Assembly: GCA_964398215.1 (NCBI GenBank)
Contig: CAYNNP010000170.1
Coordinates: 1 to 14,369, forward strand
Source: CAYNNP01 sp964398215
GTDB lineage: Bacteria > Planctomycetota > Planctomycetia > Pirellulales > Pirellulaceae
Length of the DNA: 14,369 nucleotides
Reading direction: 5' to 3'
In this document: positions 7,555 through 14,320 of the stretch, piece after piece
Position numbering within the stretch: position 1 is the first letter of the stretch
Layout of the letters: each line of letters opens with the position of its first letter
Translations under genes and position numbers: made by a program
The notes under the pieces: generated by a model
What the model was told of the DNA's origin: nothing
The model's database searches: none
What the model saw: only the letters and a program-made list of their open reading frames with translations

Positions 7555-9081
7555 ATGAGTCTGCAGCGTTTTAGCTACTTTCTAGTATTCGTTTCTAGCC
7601 TGCTAGTATCGACATCCCTCTGCCATGCCGCAGGCGGAACGCTGACGCTATTGTCGGAGGACGAGAAAACAGGAGCACCGACGATTACCCGAGTCCAGAT
7701 TTGGCGGGGCGGAATCGAAGGCAAGAAGATTCCTATCCGCAGAACAGTACCAGCGGGATTGGGGGTCGTCCTGGATCAGCAAGTCGACTTGAAGTTGAAC
7801 GATAGTGTTTACGGGTTTCGCATGGTTCGCGGGCCCGAGTACCGAATCATTTCCGGAACGTTCACACTGGAAGACACCAGTTTGGACAAGAAAACCGTTC
7901 GCTTGCCACGAATGGTAAACATGTTGGACAATGGTTGGACCAGCGGCGATTGTGCGGTTGTGGCATCTGCCAATAGCGTCGCGCTGCGGATGGCGTCAGA
8001 GGACTTGCACTTTGCGGCCGTGTTTGGGCATGTGGATGCCAAGCCGATTGCCAACCGTGATGAACCAATCGATCATTCACCCACGTGGATCGATGAATCA
8101 GCAAAGCACCATGACGGCTTGGCATTTTACGGCCAGAGCGATCCAAACATTGACGTCGACGGATTGCTTCCTGTTCAGCGCATCGTCGCGGCTAGCAAAT
8201 CAAACAATGAAATTCGAGTTGCGATTGAGAATCCGTTTGCTTGGCCATTGCCGGTTTGGCTGGCCAGCCAGCAGATAGACGGCGCGTTCTTGCTGGGCGA
8301 TTGGTTGCGACTGGATCGCAAAGTCATGAAAGCCAAGCATGGTCGCGCGCCAGAGCATCCTGGATTTGCGGATGGAAAAATGCTCGGGCGGTGGGCGGAC
8401 GAGATCTATCGGATGATGATTGATGCCGGCCTACAGATAGCCCCTTTGGCAGGCGGTGGTGACGATTCCGGTTTGTCGCCAATCGGCTACAACCGACTGT
8501 ACGTTGGACATCAGCCAAGATCGACAGGTGACACCAACCCTGAACCTGTAACGTCCGCAGAAGACTGGTGGGCGGCGGCCTGGAACGGCAATAGCGTAGC
8601 AACCAATGGCCCCATGCTTCGGCCCCTGTTGGCGGGCAAGATCCCAGGGCATGTGTTCAAAGCAAAAACCGGCGATCCATTGAAACTGCAGCCCGAGATC
8701 GCACTCAGTGTGCGCGATAAAGTCGAATATTTGGAAGTGATTCGGAACGGATCTGTCCACTATAGCGCGCGGCTAGACGAATTCGCACGGGCTGGTGGTT
8801 ACATTCCGCCTCTTGAAATTGACGAAAGTAGCTGGATCATAATCCGCGTCGTTACGTTGCACGAAGATCATTATCGCGCCGCGATCAGCGCGCCTTGGTA
8901 TGTGGAATTCGATGGGCAACGCCGTGTTTCCAAGAAAGCGGTCGATTTTTTTCAACGATGGTTGGGCGAATACGAACAGCGATTGAAGCTTTTACCGCCT
9001 GATCAACTGCAGAAACAGGTTCCTTTCGTGCGTGCAGCTCGCAAATTCTGGGCACAAAAAGCAGCAGTGGCGGTCGAGTAG
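7555..9081 (+). CDS. Exported CehA/McbA-like protein lacking the PHP metal-binding motif
   Basis: The 508-residue product starts with a typical signal peptide (hydrophobic core about 8-21, likely cleavage after CHA at 24) and an N-terminal beta-rich region. Three blocks resemble the CehA/McbA metallohydrolases of the PHP superfamily: GWTSGDCAVVA (127-137) followed by MASEDLHFAAVF (146-157), LAGGGDDSGLSPIGYNRLYV (298-317), and ATNGPMLRPLLAGKIPG (349-365). In active family members, as I recall them, the first block reads roughly WSGDLHVH and its histidines bind metal. Here that stretch is DCAVVA, so both histidines are missing. The protein is therefore likely a non-hydrolytic relative with a binding or structural role, outside the cytoplasmic membrane. 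It sits 3 bases after the preceding gene and 51 bases before the OleB-like gene. The family assignment is from remembered motifs and is moderate; the missing histidines are directly visible. Confidence 0.7.
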   Translation: MSLQRFSYFLVFVSSLLVSTSLCHAAGGTLTLLSEDEKTGAPTITRVQIWRGGIEGKKIPIRRTVPAGLGVVLDQQVDLKLNDSVYGFRMVRGPEYRIISGTFTLEDTSLDKKTVRLPRMVNMLDNGWTSGDCAVVASANSVALRMASEDLHFAAVFGHVDAKPIANRDEPIDHSPTWIDESAKHHDGLAFYGQSDPNIDVDGLLPVQRIVAASKSNNEIRVAIENPFAWPLPVWLASQQIDGAFLLGDWLRLDRKVMKAKHGRAPEHPGFADGKMLGRWADEIYRMMIDAGLQIAPLAGGGDDSGLSPIGYNRLYVGHQPRSTGDTNPEPVTSAEDWWAAAWNGNSVATNGPMLRPLLAGKIPGHVFKAKTGDPLKLQPEIALSVRDKVEYLEVIRNGSVHYSARLDEFARAGGYIPPLEIDESSWIIIRVVTLHEDHYRAAISAPWYVEFDGQRRVSKKAVDFFQRWLGEYEQRLKLLPPDQLQKQVPFVRAARKFWAQKAAVAVE

Positions 9082-9132
9082 TTTTTCTGAGCCCGGTTTC
9101 GCATCTTTGGTTTGTGCGTCAAAATTGGAGCT

Positions 9133-10047
9133 ATGAAAGGTGTTGACCCAAAACTGTTCCCATATTCCAAGCACGAGATCGATGCGTGCGGATTTCGCAT
9201 GGCCTATGTCGACGAGGGTTCGGGCGATGAAACGATCTTGGCCGTCCACGGGAATCCAACGTGGAGCTTTTATTATCGCCGCGTGATCGAGCAATTCAGT
9301 GGCCAGCGACGGGTGGTCGCCGTTGATCATGTTGGTTGCGGACAAAGCGACAAGCCGTCGCAATCTGAGTTTGATTACACCTTGGAGTCTCATCGTGACA
9401 ATGTTGTCGCGTTGATTGATGAATTGGACTTGGAAAACATCACATTGCTAGCGCACGATTGGGGCGGTGCAATTGGCTTGGCGTCGGTGCTGCAGCGCAA
9501 GCAGAAATTCAATCGGATCATTCTGCTAAATACAGGTGCTTTTCCGCCACCGTACGTTCCGCTTCGAATTGCGGCGTGCCGAATTCCATTGTTTGGGACG
9601 CTTGGCGTGCGCGGATTCAATCTGTTTGCCAAAGCGGCAATCACAATGGCAATGTCACGGAACAAGTTGGACCGGAGTGTTGCAGCCGGATTGCTTGCTC
9701 CCTATGACAATTGGAAAAATCGTGTTGCCGTTGACGCTTTTGTTCGCGACATTCCTCGGCATCCAAACCACGTGACCTATTCAGCGCTTCAGGAATTGTC
9801 GAGTCGTTTGCCAGAACTAGCAAGCATGCCGTCGCTGCTGGTTTGGGGAATGAAAGACTGGTGTTTTCGCCCCGAGTGCTTGCGGATTTTTCAAGAGCAT
9901 TGGCCCGATGCAATCACGCGAGAGATCGCAGATGCAGGTCACTATGTGATTGAGGACGCGCCGGATGAAACGCTCGCTGCGATCGCAGAATTTTTAGAGT
10001 GTGGCAGCAAAGAGCGCACGATTGACGTGGCAAAGAGTGGTGGTTGA
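9133..10047 (+). CDS. Alpha/beta hydrolase of the OleB / haloalkane dehalogenase-III type
   Basis: The 304-residue protein carries HGNPTWSFYYRR (39-50), VVAVDHVGCGQSDKP (61-75), the nucleophile elbow AHDWGGAIG (107-115) with Asp109 followed by Trp110, the acid Asp242 in WGMKDWCF, and His270 in DAGHYVIEDAP. An Asp nucleophile with neighbouring Trp, plus Asn41, is the arrangement of haloalkane dehalogenases and of OleB, the beta-lactone decarboxylase of olefin biosynthesis. The NTGAFPPP and VRGFNLFA segments are closer to OleB-like subfamily III as I remember it. No oleA, oleC or oleD is present in this window, so the substrate is open. The ATG at 9133 (MKGVDPK) is chosen; a TTG at 9112 is possible. 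GGAG at 9127-9130 lies too close to the ATG to be a good ribosome site. It is part of the compact plus-strand gene block. Confidence 0.82.
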   Translation: MKGVDPKLFPYSKHEIDACGFRMAYVDEGSGDETILAVHGNPTWSFYYRRVIEQFSGQRRVVAVDHVGCGQSDKPSQSEFDYTLESHRDNVVALIDELDLENITLLAHDWGGAIGLASVLQRKQKFNRIILLNTGAFPPPYVPLRIAACRIPLFGTLGVRGFNLFAKAAITMAMSRNKLDRSVAAGLLAPYDNWKNRVAVDAFVRDIPRHPNHVTYSALQELSSRLPELASMPSLLVWGMKDWCFRPECLRIFQEHWPDAITREIADAGHYVIEDAPDETLAAIAEFLECGSKERTIDVAKSGG

Positions 10048-10051
10048 CCAA

Positions 10052-10912
10052 GTGAATCCGCTGGATTCGCTGCGCCGGGCTTGCTTGAGCACATCGGAGG
10101 CGGTGCGAATGGCATGTGTGCTGGAAGCAACTGCACCAAAAGCAGGAAACGTGTATCCTGGAAAATCGTTCGACGATCTTGTGTACCAAGATTTCTTGAT
10201 CGCGGCGGAAATAACGGCCAAGGTATCTGGACAGAAAGACTTGACCGTTGGCCAGCGCGTATTGGAAACCGTTCGAGCAACCAACAGCGCGACCGATTCC
10301 AATGTCAATCTTGGTATCGTGTTGCTGCTCGCGCCACTGATCGCAGCGGACAGTCGTCGTGCGACTCGGCAATTAGATTCTTGGGCGCCTGCGGTTGAAT
10401 CCGTGTTGGCCGAATTAACGGTAGGCGACAGCCAATGTGTCTTCCAAGCAATCCGCGAAAGCTCCGCGGGCGGCTTGGGCAAAGTCGATCAGATGGATGT
10501 CAACGATGCCGAATGTGAGGGGCACATTTTGGACGCAATGAAACTAGCGCAAGGACATGATCGCATTGCACGCCAGTATGCAACCAACTTTCGCGACTTG
10601 ATTGATACCATCGTTCCTGTGGTCCACCAAGCCATCATTGATGCGAAGGACACGATTCTTGGAATCACGCGGTGCCAAATTCTTTTGTTGGCAATGGAGC
10701 CCGATTCACTGATACGGCGTAAAATGGGCGAAGAAATAGCCGTCCAGGTCCAGGTCAGTGCAAGCGAGGTCAATCCATCGGATGATACTAGCTGGCAGGC
10801 GTTTGACCATTCACTTCGGCAAGATGGCAATCGTCTGAATCCTGGAACGACGGCGGACCTAATCGCTGCAGCACTCTTTATTCTTTTACTAACAGACACC
10901 AAGAGTTCATGA
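10052..10912 (+). CDS. Triphosphoribosyl-dephospho-CoA synthase family protein (CitG/MdcB-like)
   Basis: The product has 286 residues. Family motifs are LEATAPKAGNVYPGKSFDDL (24-43), NVNLGIVLLLAPL (84-96) and a GGLG segment (140-143). CitG makes the prosthetic-group precursor of citrate or malonate lyase/decarboxylase from dephospho-CoA and ATP, but homologues also occur where those enzymes are absent, and none of their genes is in this window. The start is uncertain: the frame is open from a GTG at 10001, which would overlap the hydrolase gene by 47 bases, and GTG codons also occur at 10037, 10040 and 10052. I use 10052, 4 bases after the previous stop, because residues before it show no family similarity. 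The stop overlaps the next start as ATGA. The C-terminus is hydrophobic (LIAAALFILLLTD). The family is well supported; the true product in this organism is not established. Confidence 0.8.
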   Translation: MNPLDSLRRACLSTSEAVRMACVLEATAPKAGNVYPGKSFDDLVYQDFLIAAEITAKVSGQKDLTVGQRVLETVRATNSATDSNVNLGIVLLLAPLIAADSRRATRQLDSWAPAVESVLAELTVGDSQCVFQAIRESSAGGLGKVDQMDVNDAECEGHILDAMKLAQGHDRIARQYATNFRDLIDTIVPVVHQAIIDAKDTILGITRCQILLLAMEPDSLIRRKMGEEIAVQVQVSASEVNPSDDTSWQAFDHSLRQDGNRLNPGTTADLIAAALFILLLTDTKSS

Positions 10913-11412
10913 TGCCAGAGGGAACATTTCGGGTTGAAGTAACCAAAGAGCAATTTGTGTTTTCCGCAGCGCACTTCATTACGTTTGCAGGAGACATTTG
11001 CGAGCGACTGCACGGTCACAATTATGGCGTACGCGCCAGCGTGGAGGGTCCGCTGGACGAGAACCGCTATGTGGTGGATTTCATTGCATTGCGAGATGCT
11101 ATTTTGGAACAGACAGGACAACTAGATCATCACGTCTTGCTGCCGAGCGATCATGCAGAAATCAAGGTAACGAGTGACGACAAAGAAACAACGGCGACAT
11201 TCCGTGAAAGGCGATGGGTCTTTCCGAACGAGGACTGTGTGATTTTGCCGGTCATCAATACGACTGCTGAAGAAATCGCTCGCGTCATTGCCCAGCGAGT
11301 GATTGAAAAAACGAAAGACCAGTTCGGGAAAAGCCTCGCTTGGCTTGAGGTCGCAGTCGACGAAAACCATGGACAGTGGGGCGTTTGTCGCCTGCCTTGG
11401 CCAAGCAACTGA
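10909..11412 (+). CDS. 6-pyruvoyl-tetrahydropterin synthase / QueD-family protein
   Basis: The 167-residue product has the complete active-site set of the PTPS/QueD family. Zinc ligands are His22 (FSAAH), His35 and His37 (LHGHNY); the catalytic Cys is 31 in CERLHGH. The pterin-site segment YVVDFIALRD (54-63), LDHHVLL (72-78) with its catalytic His, and a C-terminal Glu152 (VDENHG) are also present. Members act on dihydroneopterin triphosphate, giving 6-pyruvoyl-tetrahydropterin, 6-carboxy-tetrahydropterin (queuosine route) or 6-hydroxymethyl-dihydropterin. It is longer than typical QueD (about 120 residues) because of an extra segment of about 35 residues (80-114) containing RRWVFPNEDCVILPV before NTTAEE. 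The start ATG overlaps the preceding stop as ATGA, indicating translational coupling; a second ATG follows directly at 10912. No other queuosine gene is nearby. The fold and catalytic set are firm; the exact product is not. Confidence 0.85.
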   Translation: MMPEGTFRVEVTKEQFVFSAAHFITFAGDICERLHGHNYGVRASVEGPLDENRYVVDFIALRDAILEQTGQLDHHVLLPSDHAEIKVTSDDKETTATFRERRWVFPNEDCVILPVINTTAEEIARVIAQRVIEKTKDQFGKSLAWLEVAVDENHGQWGVCRLPWPSN

Positions 11413-11479
11413 AAACGACAATGTGGCGTGGAGCCATCACGCAAAGAGCAATGTGCCCGCCGAAGGTCATCGCCGGGAT

Positions 11480-12766
11480 TTAGTAATCGATGGCCGTTTC
11501 GTCTGCGGCACGATTGTGTTGCTCTCGCAATTGCTGCATCGTTTGGATGATCGCCTCGGCTTGGAGACGAATCGCTTGTTTTGGATCGCTTTCACGAAGT
11601 GCAGCGACGCCCTTTTTTTGCAGAGCGTCTATCTTTGTCCATTCCATTAGCCAGTTGTGATTGCTGGCCGCGTCACGCAAGGCTTGGACAGTTTCGCCCA
11701 ACTTGTTGAACAGACTCTGGTCTGCCTTGGCCGCAAACCGACGGTAGGGTCCCTTGCCACCTGAAACTTTTGGTAGCGGCTTTGCCGATTCTTCTTTTTG
11801 CTGTTTGCTGACTTCAAATCCGAAGAACACTGCGCTAATCACACCGGACACTGCCAGCACGATCGCCAATCCCCAATTACTCATGTAGGCAAGTCCTGCC
11901 GCCAATACTAAAGCAAGGATTGTCAGGCCTCCCAGCACAGCAGGCATCATCGACTGAGCCTTGGCTTTGGGTCTCGCAGCCTCTACGCTCGCGTCGGCTC
12001 CCTCTTGAACGGTCACGATAATTACCGTTGTGTTGTCAGGGCCACCGCGCAAGTTCGTCAAATCCACCAGTACTTTGGCAGCCAAGTCTTCTGGTAAACA
12101 ATCAAGCAGCGTTCCAATTTCGGTGTCGTCTACTAGGCCCGAAAGCCCATCGCTACAGAGTAAGAACTGGTCTCCCTTTTCGACCTTGATCGGACCTTCG
12201 ATATCAACAACGACTTCACCGTTTGGTCCGAGTGACCGAGTGATCACGTTCTTGGGGATGGCTTGACCCAGAGCGCTATCAGGGCTGACTTGTCCGCTGG
12301 CTTCCATTTCCCAGACCAGCGAATGGTCGAACGTCAGTTGTTCAAAAACTCCACGTCGCAATCGATAGACTCGGGAGTCACCGACGTGCGCGATCACAGC
12401 GCCTTGTGGCAAAATGGCAAGCGTGCTTGCCGTTGTTCCCATGTTGTGGAATTCGGGGTTCTGTTGTCCGCGTGTGTAGATCTCTTTGTTCGCTTGGACA
12501 ACCGCGTCTCGCAGGGCCGCCACAGCATCAGGATTTGTATCGCGAAAATAGTTTAGCGATATGGCTTCCGTTGCCATCTTGCTGGCTAATTCGCCAGCCG
12601 CATGAGCGCCCATGCCATCGGCGACCACAAACAAATGGCCGCGGCTGTTGAATCGCTCACGGTTCTCGGCTGGCACCGACAAGTATGAGTCTTGGTTATT
12701 TGCTCGGCGCATTCCGACATCGGTGATATCGACGTAGGTAATGGCTGGCTTCCGGTCGTCCGACAC
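11480..12766 (-). CDS. PP2C-family Ser/Thr protein phosphatase with membrane hairpin
   Basis: The 428-residue product begins with a complete PP2C (PPM) catalytic domain, about residues 8-254. Visible motifs are DVGMRRANNQD (16-26) with Asp26, VADGMGAHAAGELAS (48-62) with Asp50 and Gly51, GTTAS (110-114), AHVGDSRVYRLR (126-137), TFDHS (145-149), ITRSLG (175-180), LLCSDGLSGLV (202-212) with Asp206, and GGPDNTTVI (241-249) with Asp244. These Asp residues bind the two metal ions. Two hydrophobic helices (about 275-294 and 298-317) separated by a short MSNWG turn form a membrane hairpin, leaving a basic, helical C-terminal tail of about 110 residues, likely cytoplasmic. It probably reverses phosphorylation by Hanks-type kinases; none is encoded here. 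The start is a GTG, with a weak purine-rich GAGAAAG just upstream. It converges on the PTPS gene, with 67 bases between stops and no clear terminator. Confidence 0.92.
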   Translation of the reverse strand: MSDDRKPAITYVDITDVGMRRANNQDSYLSVPAENRERFNSRGHLFVVADGMGAHAAGELASKMATEAISLNYFRDTNPDAVAALRDAVVQANKEIYTRGQQNPEFHNMGTTASTLAILPQGAVIAHVGDSRVYRLRRGVFEQLTFDHSLVWEMEASGQVSPDSALGQAIPKNVITRSLGPNGEVVVDIEGPIKVEKGDQFLLCSDGLSGLVDDTEIGTLLDCLPEDLAAKVLVDLTNLRGGPDNTTVIIVTVQEGADASVEAARPKAKAQSMMPAVLGGLTILALVLAAGLAYMSNWGLAIVLAVSGVISAVFFGFEVSKQQKEESAKPLPKVSGGKGPYRRFAAKADQSLFNKLGETVQALRDAASNHNWLMEWTKIDALQKKGVAALRESDPKQAIRLQAEAIIQTMQQLREQHNRAADETAIDY

Positions 12767-12953
12767 GCGACTTTCTCAGAAAATTAGATGATTTGTATCG
12801 TCAATAATGTAACCGATAAGAAGCGGACTCGTTCCGCCATACCCCATTGTATTTCCGGATTCGCCAGGACAATACCGTTTCAATGGAATCTCCGGACACA
12901 AAGCGCCAGATGTTGGCCGAAAATTCGTCGGAAACGGCATTCTTGAATACGTG
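12767..12953 (-). other. Intergenic region between nadA and the phosphatase gene
   Basis: These 187 bases hold no open frame worth calling and no strong hairpin. The phosphatase promoter should lie here, and the strip next to its start is AT-rich, but I find no hexamer pair good enough to name. Confidence 0.4.
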
Positions 12954-14105
12954 TCATTTAACCGCCAGCATCCGCTGTAGCGCGACCAAGCTGTGTTGAG
13001 TTGTCTGTTCGTCGACTTTAATCACGTTGACATAGGCACCGTCTCGCAAGTTTTCGAGCGTCCAGCAAAGGTGTGCGAGGTCGATTCGGTACATCGTTGC
13101 ACACATGCAAACGACGGGACTCAGGAAATGGATCTCTTGTTCAGGATGTTCGGCCTTCAAGCGATTGACCAAGTGCAGTTCGGTTCCAATCGCCCACTTG
13201 GTGCCTGGAGGACTGTCGCGTACGGTTTCAATGATCTTGCCGGTACTGCCTGAAACATCTGCCAAATCATTGACGTCTCGAGGGCATTCGGGGTGTACCA
13301 AGATCTGGATCCCAGCATGCTTTTCACGAAAGGAAGCCACATGCTCAGGGCGAAACATTTGGTGAACGCTACAGTGTCCTTTCCAAAGAATCACTTTACT
13401 CTTTTCAAGCCCAGCTTCTGTGTTGCCACCAAGCTCTAGTTGGTACGGATCCCAAACCGGCATCACGTCTTCTTCCATCCCCATGCCCAGCGCAGTGTTG
13501 CGTCCAAGATGCTGATCGGGAAAAAAGAAAACACGTTTGCCGCGTTCGAAGGCCCATTCCAAAACGGCCTTCGCGTTGCTGCTGGTACAAACGATCCCAC
13601 CGTGTTCGCCACAAAAAGCTTTCAGGCTCGCAGCACTATTGATATAGGTCACTGGAATGACTTCGCTGGTATCGATAACTTCGGACATGTCCTCCCATGC
13701 CGCTTCGACTTGAGCAATCGCGGCCATGTCGGCCATCGAGCAGCCGGCTGCCATGTCTGGCAAAATCACGTTCACACGCTTGCCGTCTCGCGACGCTAGT
13801 TTTTCTGGTCGGTTGGCGAGGATGTCAGCTGTCTCGGCCATGAAGTGAACACCGCAGAAGACGATTGTCTCACACGTCTCGCTGTCAGCCGCCAACTGAG
13901 AAAGCTTGAGGCTGTCGCCCCGCAAATCCGTATGCGCGATGACTTCATCTTGCTGATAGTGGTGTCCCAACAAGAGCAGCTTGTCGCCAAACTGTTTGCG
14001 TACTGCTTCGATGCGAGCCTCCAACTCCGACGCTTCCATGCTCTTGTAGGGAGCGAGTTGGTGTTTAGCGTCAGCAGCGTGGTCAATGGTCTGTTCGGTG
14101 CTCAA
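12954..14105 (-). CDS. nadA: Quinolinate synthase NadA
   Basis: NadA condenses iminoaspartate with dihydroxyacetone phosphate to quinolinate in de novo NAD synthesis and uses a [4Fe-4S] cluster. The 383-residue product shows LLLLGHHYQQDEV (43-55), DLRGDSLKLS (60-69), VFCGVHFMAETA (82-93), LPDMAAGCSMADM (115-127), YINSAASLKA (154-163), WKGHCSVH (241-248), VHPECP (270-275) and GSTGKI (286-291). The cluster ligands are most likely Cys122, Cys245 and Cys335 (in CMCATMYR). Their spacing of 123 and 90 residues resembles that of the longer Bacillus subtilis-type NadA (Cys110, Cys230, Cys320) rather than the short E. coli form. The start is a TTG at 14105, supported by GGAGG 5 bases upstream and a promoter beyond it. 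No nadB or nadC lies in the window; the downstream phosphatase gene is 187 bases away, so nadA may be transcribed alone. Confidence 0.97.
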   Translation of the reverse strand: MSTEQTIDHAADAKHQLAPYKSMEASELEARIEAVRKQFGDKLLLLGHHYQQDEVIAHTDLRGDSLKLSQLAADSETCETIVFCGVHFMAETADILANRPEKLASRDGKRVNVILPDMAAGCSMADMAAIAQVEAAWEDMSEVIDTSEVIPVTYINSAASLKAFCGEHGGIVCTSSNAKAVLEWAFERGKRVFFFPDQHLGRNTALGMGMEEDVMPVWDPYQLELGGNTEAGLEKSKVILWKGHCSVHQMFRPEHVASFREKHAGIQILVHPECPRDVNDLADVSGSTGKIIETVRDSPPGTKWAIGTELHLVNRLKAEHPEQEIHFLSPVVCMCATMYRIDLAHLCWTLENLRDGAYVNVIKVDEQTTQHSLVALQRMLAVK

Positions 14106-14110
14106 TGAAA

Positions 14111-14115
14111 CCTCC
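14111..14115 (-). promoter_or_regulatory. nadA: Strong ribosome binding site of nadA
   Basis: Read on the minus strand, GGAGG lies 5 bases before the TTG start at 14105 (GGAGGTTTCATTG). It decides the unusual TTG start, since no ATG is available in frame before residue 23. Confidence 0.75.
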
Positions 14116-14135
14116 AGGAACGAATTGCAGCTTGG

Positions 14136-14164
14136 ATTATAGCGTCATAAGCCAACCTTGTAGA
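14136..14164 (-). promoter_or_regulatory. nadA: Putative sigma-70-type promoter of nadA
   Basis: On the minus strand a perfect TATAAT (14136-14141) is preceded by a 17-base spacer and TCTACA (14159-14164), which matches four of six bases of the -35 consensus. Transcription would start near 14129, giving a leader of about 24 bases that contains the GGAGG site. I see no operator-like palindrome overlapping it. Confidence 0.5.
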
Positions 14165-14279
14165 CGCGGTGTCTGGCCGGAAAATCCGCAATCCACTGGC
14201 GCGTCAGTTTTGGAATTGTGCTTTTGCCACAATGTATCAAGATTCGTTTGTTCGACTGGATCAAACTGAGAGAAAACCA

Positions 14280-14320
14280 GCTGCGAAGCAGCGACATGAT
14301 GTAGCCTTGGGCGTGAGCCC
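14280..14320. repeat. Twin stem-loop element, possible dispersed planctomycete repeat
   Basis: GCTGC-GAA-GCAGC (14280-14292) and GGGC-GTGA-GCCC (14309-14320) are two perfect small stem-loops 16 bases apart, upstream of the nadA promoter. Read on the minus strand, the element encodes the peptide-like string AHAQGYIMSLLR, which I associate with spurious small ORFs scattered through Rhodopirellula genomes. That points to a repeated non-coding element rather than a gene. Only one copy is present here, so repetition is not shown by this window. Confidence 0.4.

Noticed and set aside
10052..10912. Assigning the CitG-like gene to a citrate or malonate lyase operon
   Set aside because: No citC, citD, citE, citF, citX or mdc gene is present on either side within the window.
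11413..11479. Bidirectional terminator between the converging PTPS-like and phosphatase genes
   Set aside because: I could not find a stem of useful length or a T-run in these 67 bases.
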